Below are positions 24,501 to 62,003 of a stretch of 64,000 nucleotides of DNA, in pieces. The stretch's first letter is position 1; every line of letters starts with the position of its first letter. The notes under the pieces are model-generated. The model ran no database searches and was not told the origin of the DNA. It saw nothing but the letters and a program-made list of their open reading frames with translations. The stretch is from Engraulis encrasicolus (taxonomy: Eukaryota; Chordata; Actinopteri; Clupeiformes; Engraulidae). The stretch lies in the NCBI RefSeq assembly GCF_034702125.1, contig NC_085876.1, positions 29,141,579-29,205,578 on the forward strand, in the 5' to 3' direction. Made by a program: the position numbers and the translations under genes.

Positions 24501-24601
24501 GCGTGGTGGATCAAGTACCATCGCCAACGTTGTTTGTCATCTTTAATGACACGCAAGCTTACCCAGAGTACCTTGTGACATGTCAGAAGATCTATCGGTG
24601 A
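11427..24601 (+). CDS. parp10: PARP10, mono-ADP-ribosyltransferase (14 coding exons, complete)
   Basis: Coding exons: 11427-11601, 13234-13473, 13752-13985, 14571-15689, 18399-18577, 18988-19071, 19269-19397, 19676-19799, 20889-21253, 21607-21861, 22077-22533, 23116-23249, 23847-24021, 24294-24601. Junctions are GT/AG and phases agree throughout, giving 1325 codons without a break. Human PARP10 is about 1025 residues; the extra length is mainly the Ala/Pro-rich exon 4. Order: RRM-like modules (about 8-215), KH-like region, ubiquitin-interacting motifs (about 838-930), WWE-like domain (about 1040-1115), catalytic domain (about 1120-1325). The triad is H1200, Y1232, L1303; a hydrophobic third residue instead of Glu predicts mono- rather than poly-ADP-ribosylation. 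No macrodomain is present, which excludes PARP9/14/15. The family acts on protein and nucleic-acid substrates in cytoplasm and nucleus, in DNA-damage and antiviral responses (family knowledge). The start was chosen at the first Met after the acceptor, where the RRM begins. Confidence 0.9.
12144..12219 (+). repeat. (GATA)n microsatellite in PARP10 intron 1
   Basis: About 18 uninterrupted GATA units. Confidence 0.95.
12398..12545 (+). repeat. Imperfect tandem pair in PARP10 intron 1
   Basis: A segment with 'gtccatgtctaccagatgctg' character at about 12400-12455 recurs at about 12491-12542. Both copies end in ccag-ATGCTGC, weakly resembling the acceptor and start of PARP10 exon 2 (cag-ATGCGGC). 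An exon origin is tentative. Confidence 0.4.
12559..12943. mobile_element. hAT-type MITE with TSD TACTACTA
   Basis: The termini CAGTGTTTCTCAACC (12567) and GTTGAGAATCACTG (to 12935) are flanked by identical TACTACTA at 12559-12566 and 12936-12943. The interior is non-coding with repeated cggcacccc units. Confidence 0.8.
12944..13232 (+). repeat. TACTC/TAGAG-rich low-complexity block before PARP10 exon 2
   Basis: Irregular (TACTC)n and (TAGAG)n arrays occur in both orientations, able to fold on themselves. The pyrimidine-rich end (tctactctgccag) supplies the exon 2 acceptor. Confidence 0.8.
13503..13650 (+). mobile_element. tRNA-derived SINE, family S1
   Basis: A tRNA-like head (ccgtggcttagtcggctggg with B-box-like cgattcctg) is followed by 'tcatttcctgcc' body and 'aataaagtt' tail. 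Relatives: 19975-20160, 42583-42705 and 60582-60775 on +, 36540-36690 on -. Confidence 0.65.
13998..14215 (-). mobile_element. SINE, family S2 (minus orientation)
   Basis: Read on the minus strand it starts tggcctagtggttgagaagatgg-like and ends in 'gctacagtaagtg' and atgtaatg. Relatives: 23287-23503, 33287-33460, 42823-43030 and about 55930-56105. Confidence 0.6.
14571..15689 (+). other. parp10: PARP10 exon 4: Ala/Pro/Ser-rich linker and KH-like region
   Basis: This 1119-bp exon is bounded by AAACAG and GTGACG. Residues about 235-410 are low-complexity Pro/Ala/Ser/Val, very GC-rich and probably disordered. Residues about 410-589 are globular (KLSLLEASGRLTELEA, LDRLRVDVLQCLG) and may be a KH-like or related fold. 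It accounts for most of the length excess over human PARP10. The long antisense open frame here is a by-product of the GC-rich codons. Confidence 0.75.
15803..16092. mobile_element. MITE family M1, copy B
   Basis: Matches copies at 9689 and 30389 through the 'ccatgtccgccattttgaat' core to a tacacagtgc end. The left terminus is less clear. It lies in PARP10 intron 4. Confidence 0.6.
16873..18099. mobile_element. Foldback element: two ~530-bp inverted arms in PARP10 intron 4
   Basis: The left arm, from CACTTAAAGG (16873) to about 17405, is the reverse complement, with few mismatches, of the right arm from about 17570 to 18099. The spacer is about 165 bp. No transposase frame is visible. Flanking sequence (about 16610-16690 and 18101-18160) shows a weaker inverted similarity around 'ttcaggccga', so the full element may be larger. 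If transcribed in the pre-mRNA it would form a hairpin of over 500 bp. Confidence 0.8.
18765..18960 (+). repeat. (TTCTA)n pentanucleotide array in PARP10 intron 5
   Basis: Two blocks of (CTATT)n at about 18765-18815 and 18893-18960 flank a partial copy of the exon 6 acceptor region. Confidence 0.85.
19188..19264 (+). repeat. (GT)n up to the PARP10 exon 7 acceptor
   Basis: About 38 GT units, ending immediately before ccag at the acceptor. Confidence 0.95.
19975..20160 (+). mobile_element. tRNA-derived SINE, family S1
   Basis: The head (ggcgctttggtgcagcgcgc) with GGTTCGAGTC-type B box is followed by the shared body and an 'aataaaggcataaaagccc' tail, nearly the same as 60582-60775. Confidence 0.7.
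20889..22533 (+). other. parp10: PARP10 exons 9-11: ubiquitin-interacting motifs and WWE-like domain
   Basis: Exon 9 (20889-21253) is acidic and contains UIM-like motifs near residues 838-854 and 859-874 (DERAQLSLAIQYSMEN). A third spans the exon 9/10 junction (DEELQKALQMSLLDA, about 879-893) and a fourth is in exon 10 (EEVQLKRAMQASLQN, about 915-929). Exon 10 is 21607-21861. Exon 11 (22077-22533) carries a KH-like strand pattern (AVEIRVDGTTAVISGF) and a WWE-like domain (QWEW near 1040, then FDGQSYVIDFEKMQ). The exon 9 donor GTCACC is weak. Confidence 0.75.
22915..23085. mobile_element. Diverged MITE related to 9307-9501
   Basis: AT-rich block with repeated gaattaa/ttaattc motifs between 'gtttacatgag' and 'catttaaacatgg'. 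It lies directly before PARP10 exon 12. Confidence 0.5.
23287..23503 (+). mobile_element. SINE, family S2
   Basis: Starts with a tRNA-like head (ccgtggtctagtggttag, B box aggttcatatccc) and ends 'aagcatcagctaagtgg' then aatgtaatg. It lies in PARP10 intron 12. Similar TGTAA tails flank the exon 13 duplicate downstream. Confidence 0.65.
23736..23812 (+). repeat. Partial duplicate of PARP10 exon 13 (acceptor plus ~75 bp)
   Basis: A TATAG acceptor-like end at 23735 is followed by about 75 bp matching 23847-23922 at an offset of 111. A one-base deletion shifts the frame and the copy diverges after 'gcagagct'. TGTAA repeats lie on both sides. Confidence 0.85.
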
Positions 24602-25018
24602 TCAGTGACTCAGATCGTTTCGAGATTCAATGAATGCCTTTGACCTGTGTCAAGACAGGGTGTTGCATTACATTTGCACATTTACATGAACACATTCTGT
24701 TTTCTGTTTCATATTGTCCTTGTTAATGTATTTTGTTTATTATTGACCTGTTTAGAATTAGCATCCTTGGTTTTCCCTTTTCTGTATTTTATTTTCCTCC
24801 TGAAGTTTTGTTTTACTTTTACTGACAAAATCACTGTGCTCTTAATAATGTGCAGACTAAATACTAAGATGAATGTGAATGAAATGCTTGCAAGCCGAAG
24901 AAGATGCACGGGGAGTTTGATGTATTGGGGAAAAAAATCGATGTATAAAGCTACTGCTGCAGCATCTTAAGTATAATTTAAATGTTATATTTCATTGTTC
25001 TAAGATTATGGCTTTTAA

Positions 25019-25024
25019 AATAAA
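25019..25024 (+). terminator. parp10: PARP10 polyadenylation signal AATAAA
   Basis: AATAAA 418 bp after the PARP10 stop, followed within about 35 bp by a GT-rich stretch (ttgctgtgtgtgtgcttg) that fits a downstream element. Confidence 0.7.
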
Positions 25025-25833
25025 GGCATAAAACAACTGAAAATGTCCGCGTTGCTGTGTGTGTGCTTGCATCTATTATGTAGAGTTGTAGGAACATTTC
25101 TTTGCCAGTGATGTTCCCCGCTCGGTCACATTTAGAGAGGACCCCGCATTGCCTTCTGGGATATGTGATGAATGGATGATGATGCGAGGAGGGAAACAAC
25201 CGTTTAAAACGCAGTAATTTGTTAGAAAGTGGGGAATTCTTGTTTAACGCTGTGCCCGTTGGGAAAGATAAACAATGTTGATTTGAATTTGGAGGGAACT
25301 TTTGTTTCGCGAACATCAACAATCATTCATAGGTACGGCGCGCATATGCAGGCCAATGGGTTCGGAAAACTGCATTGGATAAATGCACCAAGCTAACGTT
25401 ACCATGTAGATTCGTAGCCATTGCTAATCAGTGTTATGTTAGTGACCACCGGTACGACCCAACGAGCGAGGGCAGATGATTTCAGCATTTCGTGTTTTAA
25501 TAAACTGACCCTTGTGTGTTTAAACCGGAGACTTAAGACAAATAGCCACTTGCCCGGCTAAATATCGTCGTGGTGATGCCGTTTGCCCACATGAACACAT
25601 CTCACTAGCCAGCTAGCCAATTAGCATGGCAGTTGTCTGGTTTCAACTAGTTTATTGTGCCCTAATCTCATTCTTTACACATGTAATACATTTCTCGGGT
25701 AGATGTGAACCACATATGTTGCTGTTTTGAGTTTGAAAGACCGAACAAGGCCAACATAGACAGAGCTGCGTAGCCGTTGACATTCCCTTTATTTATGTTG
25801 ATAGGTCCTGACTCCTGACATTGAGCCAGGAGG
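25025..25833 (+). promoter_or_regulatory. PARP10-CPSF1 intergenic region with the CPSF1 promoter
   Basis: About 0.8 kb separates the PARP10 poly(A) signal from the CPSF1 start codon. It holds short CpG-containing patches (about 25330-25590) but no TATA box and no transposon that I recognise. The short spacing implies that CPSF1 initiates here; an untranslated exon is possible but cannot be fixed. Confidence 0.45.
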
Positions 25834-54763
<28,930 letters not shown>

Positions 54764-55657
54764 AACCACCTCGTCGTGTCTGGAGGTTCATCTACTATGA
54801 ACTTCACACGTCCTCTGTGTTCCTGTGTTTGAACGCCAGGCTCCTCAAAAGAGTGTAGTCTGGAGATGTTTTTTTGCTACAAAGTAATATTGTTTTTGAT
54901 GTATGTCTTTTTACAAACTGAAGATTGTATCATGTTTCAAAAAACATTTTCTGAACAAAAATGTTTAAAAACAAACATTCCTCAACTCTTGTGTAAATTA
55001 ATTTGAACTTTGTTTGCTCTGAAAATTTTTCATCTTGAAGTGAATAATCCAAATTGCAAATGATTATATAAATATGATCAATATGAATATAAATATGTTG
55101 CTTTTTATAAACATACTGTAGTCTATTATCAGTTGTAGTTAGGGAAAAAGCATAAAGGGAAAGGTATAATTTAAAAAAAGAAAAGATGAAGATGAAAAGG
55201 AGATTTTGTCCTTTAAAATTTAGATGTGTAGTAGATCTTATAAAATATATTTTTCACCAAGTTATTGTCCTAATGTGTATGAAGTACTGCATATCATATG
55301 CATCTGGCAGGGGCACGTGATGGTGCTTAAAACGATTGCAGACACACGCAGGCACGGTCTACATTTAATCTGTATGGATGTCATGTGTAAACTTCAAGCC
55401 TTGTTTGACAAGTTGAACTCTGGCAAGAGTATGCCAGCCCAGCCCTGAAAAGGGATTATCTTGTGAACATGACACGTCTATGGATAACTTTCCTCTACTA
55501 TGCCATGCCATTTGGCAGACAAATGGACAAGATTTGTTCATAAAGTGACAGGCATACCCCTGAGGGTAAAGGGCATGAAGGTATCTGTGGAAGATTACGG
55601 CATAACAAATCTAGAAGAAGAAGTTTAGCCAATTTGGATTGGAGCCAATTTTTGGTC

Positions 55658-55881
55658 CCCTAGGGCAGTGTTTCCCAACCTTTTTTGTCTTGCGTACCCC
55701 CTAAGCCTCTTAGTTGTGCCATGAGTACCCCCTAATTAATTTTCTATATCATTTTCTCTGTCCTGATGTGGCTGCTCCATACATTTGTTATAATCATAGC
55801 ACTTTTCCAAGTACCCCCTGCAGTGTGCTCGCGTACCCCTAGTGGTACACGTACCCCTGGTTGGGAAACACTGCCCTAGGG
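55658..55881. mobile_element. hAT-type MITE H1, copy 3 (TSD CCCTAGGG)
   Basis: CAGTGTTTCCCAACC starts at 55666 and GGTTGGGAAACACTG ends at 55873. Identical CCCTAGGG on both sides. Confidence 0.9.
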
Positions 55882-55929
55882 GAAATTCTTTCTCTGCACT
55901 TTATCCCATTTGGACTAGTGAATCACATT

Positions 55930-56105
55930 GAAGTACACTCACTAGTCCGTAGCAGTGGGCTGCCTGCTGAGCGGCGCCCGGGGAGCAGTGTGGGGGTTAA
56001 GTGCCTTGCTCAAGGGCACTTCAGCCGTGGTCCGGTCAGGCATTGAACCGGGAACCCTTGGGTTGCCAACCCAGTGCTCTAACCACTGAGCCACGACTGC
56101 CCACA
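55930..56105 (-). mobile_element. SINE, S2-like (minus)
   Basis: On the minus strand it begins with a tRNA-like head ('ggctcagtggttagagcac' with B box ggttcccggttcaatgcc-type) and continues with 'gcccttgagcaaggcactt'. Confidence 0.6.
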
Positions 56106-57599
56106 TTAATACTTACATTAATATAGTTTACCCCTGAAGTACAGATCCTTTCCAAAAAAAATAGAATATTATTTATGTCCATAATTCCATTAAAAGGTTA
56201 AACTTTAATAGATTATGATGCATTGACCATATTTTGATTCTAAATGGGGTTCTAGCTCTGGTGAGTTATATTGCTCATATCACCTAAACCTTGTGCTCAT
56301 TTATAACCCACCATAACCGACTTTATAACTTTCCTAACAAGTCGGAATTTATTTGAAAAATTATCTGTGTTAAAAAACCCTGCAAATGCCTTGACCATGC
56401 CTGTCCTCGTGTGCTAGGCTCCCAAAAGGAATTCTTGGCTTTGTTTCGTTATGCAAAATGCATTTAGTTACAGTCAACAGACACTTCCATCAAAGAATAT
56501 GAGCTTTATTGCCTGTGATGGTCAAATAAATCGAATCTCAAATGAAGTAGTCCGGATTCAAAGCACGAAAGACAACAAATTTATTGGCGCCAATGAATCC
56601 ATGATAGAAAAAGATTTTTTCAAGTCCTGTCCTGTCCTGTCCCTGTCGTTTCTTTTGTTTGTTTGTTTGTTTTGTTTTAACGCTGGAAGCTTAAACTATG
56701 TAAAAATAAGTACTTGTTAGAGTGCAGTTAAATTCAGTGGTACTATACTTGTTACAGGATATGTTTCCTTTTTTATTGTGTTAAACATATTGTACATAAA
56801 TAGAATGGTTAAATAATGTTTGACCACCTAATTAAGTATGGACAAAATTAAGTAATATTCATTATCGATAATTCATAGGAAAATAACAGTGTGCTTTGGT
56901 GCTTAACTGATTGTCTTGCTTAGGGATGTTGAAGTTAAAACAAATATGGAAACGGCTACCACCCAAACCACCGCCCCACACCCTGGGTATATCTGGCCTC
57001 AATAACACATTATTATTTTTGCAGTGCATACACTATTGTAGGGATGACAAAATAATGACAATGAAATAGTTACTTCATTTAGTGGCACATCTATTACAGA
57101 TCCTGTAGGAAATAAAACTTACAAAAACATTACAAGTATTTGTGTAAGACTTAAAACTGGCCCAACCACTCCAGGTCAAGGGTAAAACAAAACTACGATT
57201 TTTTTCATGAAACCATGAGAATGTCAACAAAATTGACAAGGTAGACATATCCAGGTAGACATATACGCTTAGCCTTAGGCCATCCATTTCCACTTCATTT
57301 CCTCTTCTGCCACTTGTTGTGTCTTCAGCTGTGAGAACGCTCCTCGAAGGGGAACACGGGTCCATCAACCACATCCGGTGTGGAAAGTGCACAATAAAAA
57401 AAGCACCAGTTTGATGACAAACTATAATAACATTGTGAAATGTAAAAAAGATAAAATCCCTTCAAAGTCCACCAATAGTAACAGGCCTCACCGAGGCTTC
57501 AAGTGAAACCTTCATGTGAAACCCTTCATTGAAGTCCTCTGCAGTGAAAACTATGCATGTCCACAGGATGAGGTAGGGGCTGTCATGGGGGATCCTGCA

Positions 57600-57790
57600 T
57601 CCCCTTCACTTTATACTACTTTACACGTCCTGGGTGTGGTGGGGGAATCAGACTCCACTTCTTGCTGCCTTCAGGTACAGTTCACTTCACATGGGTGTGG
57701 TGGGGGAATCAGTCCCCTTCTCACTTCAAGTACGGTCCACTTCTTGGGTGTGGTGGGAGAATCCGTCCCCCCTTCTCACTTCAGGTACTG
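57600..57790 (-). repeat. ~60-bp tandem copies of the ADCK5 stop-codon end
   Basis: The end of the last exon (on + 'cttctcacttcaggtac', then 'gggtgtggtggg' downstream) recurs at about 57675 and 57725, each with cacttcaagtac- or cttcaggtac-like edges. The copies sit in the 3' UTR. Confidence 0.75.
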
Positions 57791-59923
57791 GTATACTTCC
57801 TGGTCCAGTGTGATGAGGCCCAGAAAGGAGAGGAATCGAAGCACAGATCGCGTCACGCTCATCATCACCATCTCCGTCCTGTTGGGATACACAACACAGT
57901 ACCGTACGATCACAATACAGTACAATACAGACCAGTGGCGGCTGGTAGTCTGTCAAACAGGGGAGGCTGTTCAATTACAATATGTCCAGAACGCAAAAAT
58001 AAAGGGGGGGGGGGGGGATTTTGACACACATCTTACATTGGTCCTGAGCCACATATGGCCTAACACACTAAAGGACTCTTGTTGAAACAAATTTGTTAAT
58101 CATTAATCATTATCCCCCTTATAGCCCATTCATATGGAAATGTTTTTTATTATTATTATTATTATTATTATCATTAGGCCTACCTCCGCCACATAATGAT
58201 GTGATTTAGTTTGCCTTCGTTGTCTTTGTTCATTACTGGGTGCACGGCTTAACTTACCACTAGAGGTCGCAAAATCTTTAATTATTTACCAGACATTGCC
58301 AACACAGAGTAGGAAACAAGGACTCGCCCACACTCTCGGGACTTGGCAGTTAACCAGTTGATCAGACACCACGAAAGCTCAAAAGAAACGGTTGTTCTTC
58401 CCTACCTTTTTCACCAAGTCAATATTAGGCAGTGCTCTGCTCTGCTCCTTGATATTCATTTTCTCCTCATAAGGACGACTGGAATTCGCCAGAATTTAAT
58501 CCACAATGCTTTGCATTTTGCATAGCTCTCTAGCTTTCTTGCAAGCTAGCCCTAACGAAAAGTAGGCAACTTCAACTTTTGAATTGGGAGATTAAAAAGG
58601 ATAAGGACATGCCACTATTAAGACTTTATTCGCAACACTAGTGTCACTAGGTTTACAAGAATATGTACACAAAACTGGAGTACACCGCAATGAATAGCTT
58701 CCCCACTGGTTACCACGACGAAACTTCTCAGTCAAATTAATAACATATCCGCATTTCGATATGAAATCAACTACTGTAGCCTACTGACACGGGGTTCACC
58801 CAATCACAAGTCGGAGCTCCAGTCTCCGGTCCCTCCCCCCTCCTCTCTCTTCTCCATTCACTCCCAGTGAGGCTCAGTCTCAAAATCAAAAAAATTTCAC
58901 GGCAATAGCCAATGACCGTTTAGCATTTTGCCATTGAAAAATCGTACAATCCCACATGCCATTGAAGTCCATTGAGACTCGACTCGCTTGCGTTGTCATG
59001 AGCGGAAAAAAACTCGTGCGAGCCTCGGGATCTTATAACAGATTGGTTTCATCTCTAAGTTGAGCACATGCATTTTCTATGGAGCTGGGTCTGAAATAGC
59101 AATGTTATTAAGTTGTGTAAAGCATTAGTTTACATACTATTCTCCGTGATTTTGGACAGGAGGCGCCTCCCTTGTACTCAAAGAGGAACCGCCTCTGATA
59201 CAGACAGTACAAGGGGTGAATTGTCAAAGGGTTCACGATTCAATGTGCATCACACGACAAAGCATCCAACCGACTCCAAGGTATAGATGAGAGTCAAACC
59301 ACAAATGCAATGCAGTAACTGCATATACATTTATGCAGCAAGTTATGAATACGAAATTTGTCTTCAGTTTCACCACAGAAATACAAACATTTAAAAACAA
59401 TAATCCCACAAAACACAATCAAGCATTCAAACAATGCACTTGTACAAAGCAGAAGTAATTAGCACTAGTACTAGTACTAATTACTTGCCGTGTCAGCAAG
59501 GTTTCACATCCTGACTACATTGTTTACCATGTATGGGGAAAGCGCAGCTCAGCCATTAGCTTGGCTGTGTGTGTACCTCAGAACTGCAGCCCATTACAAA
59601 ATGCAGTCCATTTACCTCAGAGCAGGGGACTTCCGGCAATGGCTGCCACGAGCATGGCTGTGTGGTGAGTGAGCTCGGCCTAAACTAAAATCAGCCTAAA
59701 CTCGATAGAGATGGCATAAAGATCAATGTCGTTAGTGTCTGTAGCTGTAATGTGGATAATGAGTGGAGGAACCGGTTACCTCAGAGCGAACTCGAACTTG
59801 AGGCTCTCCCAGGACATCCAGAGCCAACGGAATAGAGCCAAGCTGGGCAGCATCCGGGCCTCGTCCATCTGGATCTTCCCCCAGCCGCGCACCGCACTGA
59901 AACCAACACGCACACGCACACGC

Positions 59924-59984
<61 letters not shown>

Positions 59985-61882
59985 GGGCAGGCGCAACACC
60001 AGGGAATGCAAGCATTTTACACCTGTGTACTTTTATATCACTATACAAAGCAAGGTTATTACAGGTTTATAACTAGGTTTAGGTCAAATGAAGAAACATT
60101 TTTTTTCCTCTTGGGAGGAGTTGGACGTCAAATGTGATGACTCACCGAGCAAAAACTCCAACCAAATGTTTTGACTAAAATAAGTATCCTCAGACATCCC
60201 AAGCCCGACCCAAACTGTACAGTACAGTGCTGTAAACAATGTTACATGTTATTAATAAACTGCACCTCTTGGCCATGATGAAGTATCTGTCCATGGGGGC
60301 TCCCAGCGTGATGTTGATGCTGTTATGCTGTATTATTATTGTAATTATTTTATTATTAATAATAATAGTTAATAATTGTATTTATTAATAAGCTGCACAT
60401 CTTGGCCATACATTATATTTATTATTATTAATAAACTGCACCTCTTGGCCATGATGACATATTGGTTGATTCGGGCTCCAAGTGGGATGTTGATGCCGTT
60501 AGATTGTATAATAACTATTAATTAACTTTACCTCTGCCGTATACTATGTTATATTTATTATTGTTAATAAACTTTACCTCGGGGGCGCTGTGGCGCAGCG
60601 TGCTAAGCTCCCCACATTTGGGCTTACATTGCCCATGGGACCCCGGTTCGAGTCCGACCGGGGTCATTTCCCAGCCCTGCCCCATCTCTCTCTCCCAATC
60701 ATTTCCTGTCAACTCTCACACTGTCCTGTAATAATAAAGGCCAAAAAGCCCTAAAAAAATACTTTAAAAAAATAAACTTTACCTCTTGGCCATGATAAAG
60801 TATCGGTCGACGGGCGCCCCCAGGGTGATGTTGATGCTGCGCACAGTGTTGATGTTCCTGAACACCAGCAGCATGGGGCGAGGCAGATCCTTCAGGACGC
60901 GCATCACGCTGTCAAAGTGGTGAGCCGCCATGTCGCGCATGTACGCCGTCTCCTCGCGACTCAGGATGTTGCCGAGTGCCAGTTCCCGCATGTTGATTGG
61001 CCGCTGTAGCAGCATCTCGCAGAACAGGAAGTAGTCTGCGGAGGGAGGAGAGTAAGCATTATATTACATTAGATTAGATTATAGTAGTTTGGGGAGGGAG
61101 GAGAGTAAGCATATTAAATTATATTACATTATATCATAATATGTTATATTACATTACAGTAGTCTGAGGAGAGAGGAAATTAAGCATTACATTACGTATG
61201 TTATATTATATATATATTATATAACCATATATTACAGGGTGTCTACAGGTTTGACCAAGTCAAAATTAAGACATTTTAAGACTTTTCAATACCATTTTCC
61301 AAATAAAATTAAAACCAACTCGCGGCGTTTACAGATTTTAGCAAGTCAAAATAAAGACATTTTAAGACTTTTCAATACCATTTTCCAAATGAAATTAGGA
61401 CCAACTATGAAGCACAAAAACCAATTGGTTATTTACATTAATGTAGCCGTTTGAAAACACAAAACTATACACAATGAAACTTTACACTAAATAAAATTCA
61501 ATAATGCGTTCTAAATTACACTACATGGCTACAACTCCCGATTTCCGTCGCGAAGTTCATCACATGGCTGACATAATTATTCCTCCCTAAATTAAGCTCC
61601 ACAAATTTAAGACATTTGGGTTGAAAATTTAAGACAAAATAAGACTTTTCAAGAGTGTCAGTAAATGCAAGAAAAGGACTGGGTTTGGAACAACTACCCC
61701 CGAAAACGCATAACAAAGCAGCAACAACAATATAAAAAACATAACAAAACAACACAACACAGCAAAATAAACAAACGACTTGGGCCTGACCTTTAACCCC
61801 TAAGTGCCTGGAATATCTCTCCATTCCCGCGTCATCCCGCAAGATAATGGCACGCCACAGCTTACACAAGGCCACCCGGTCA
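57776..61882 (-). CDS. adck5: ADCK5, UbiB/ABC1-type atypical kinase (3'-terminal four coding exons, partial)
   Basis: Minus-strand exons in transcript order: 61882-61791, 61035-60783, 59896-59780, 57878-57776. Phases agree, giving 187 residues and a stop. Landmarks are DRVALCKLWRAIILRDDAG, DYFLFCEMLLQRPIN, LSREETAYMRDMAAHHFDSV, PRPMLLVFRNINTVRSIN, GAPVDRYFIMAK and LKFEFALR, ending in VYQYLK. They match the C-terminal part of ADCK5, a predicted mitochondrial member of the UbiB/ABC1 family linked by homology to coenzyme Q-type lipid metabolism. The kinase core lies upstream, beyond the window or in exons I cannot find in 61883-64000. The last exon is acceptor-bounded (CCCAACAG). Gene order and tail-to-tail orientation with CPSF1 match human 8q24.3. 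Confidence 0.92.
59911..59980 (+). repeat. (CA)n before the ADCK5 exon at 59780
   Basis: CACG and CA units end 14 bp from the minus-strand acceptor (TTTCAG at 59897). Confidence 0.95.
60255..60515 (-). repeat. Copies of the ADCK5 60783-61035 exon donor edge
   Basis: On + , cacctcttggccatgatga at about 60263 and 60440 repeat the real exon end at 60781, each with 45-60 bp of exon-like sequence. Shorter remnants (acatcttggccat at 60393, acctctgccgtat at 60529, acctc at 60575) lie between. The spacer is ttattaataa repeats. On the minus strand the two long copies read ...TGGCCAAGAGGTGC, keeping GT. Confidence 0.85.
60582..60775 (+). mobile_element. tRNA-derived SINE, family S1
   Basis: The head ggcgctgtggcgcagcgtgc, B box ggttcgagtcc, body tcatttcctgtc and tail 'aataaaggcc' match 19975-20160. 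It is inserted within an array of ADCK5 donor copies. Confidence 0.75.
61232..61670. repeat. Dispersed repeat with internal 'taagacttttcaa' motif
   Basis: Begins 'acagggtgtctacagg' and repeats 'gacattttaagacttttcaa' twice about 85 bp apart. An inverse-like partner lies at about 61600. No coding potential. Confidence 0.5.
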
Positions 61883-61883
61883 C

Positions 61884-61918
<35 letters not shown>

Positions 61919-61932
61919 GGTGAGGAGTGTAA

Positions 61933-61990
61933 GAGATAATGGTGCTCCATAACTTCAGCAAGAATACTCTGTCACTATCAGAAGGAGGGA
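61933..61990 (-). repeat. Partial copy of the ADCK5 61882-61791 exon acceptor edge
   Basis: On the minus strand CTGATAG then tgacagagtattcttgctga at 61974 repeats the real ctgatag then tgaccgggtggccttgtgta at 61882. It encodes DRVFLLKLWSTII versus DRVALCKLWRAII, then diverges. (GA)n lies between the copies. Confidence 0.85.
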
Positions 61991-62003
61991 ATCGCAAGGA
62001 CAA

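Larger units (their letters stand above)
23116..24601 (+). other. parp10: PARP10 exons 12-14: ADP-ribosyltransferase domain
   Basis: Exon 12 (23116-23249) encodes the helix before the fold (QDVVKDFYESIQEF). Exon 13 (23847-24021) has the NAD-binding histidine in LFHGTS (H1200) and GFNRSFCGKN. Exon 14 (24294-24601) has VYGQGVYFA (Y1232), YSPPNADGHK, and PTLFVIFNDTQAYPEYLVT with L1303 where human PARP10 has Ile. The stop TGA is at 24599-24601. The part of exon 13 encoding its first ~25 residues is duplicated upstream at 23736. Confidence 0.9.
54764..57775. other. CPSF1 3' UTR and CPSF1-ADCK5 intergenic region
   Basis: No canonical AATAAA occurs within 300 bp of the CPSF1 stop; an AATATA variant at 55086-55091 is a candidate. 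An hAT MITE (55658-55881) and an S2-like SINE (about 55930-56105) follow. The part from about 56110 to 57600 is AT-rich with no recognised gene; some of it should be the ADCK5 3' UTR. Short open frames here look random. Confidence 0.5.

Noticed and set aside
11427..24601. PARP14 as identity of the first large gene
   Set aside because: No macrodomains; UIMs and the GFNRSFCG / YSPPNADGHK catalytic signature fit PARP10.
57075..57392. 105-residue minus-strand frame between CPSF1 and ADCK5
   Set aside because: Low-information sequence in the expected ADCK5 3' UTR with no splice or homology support.
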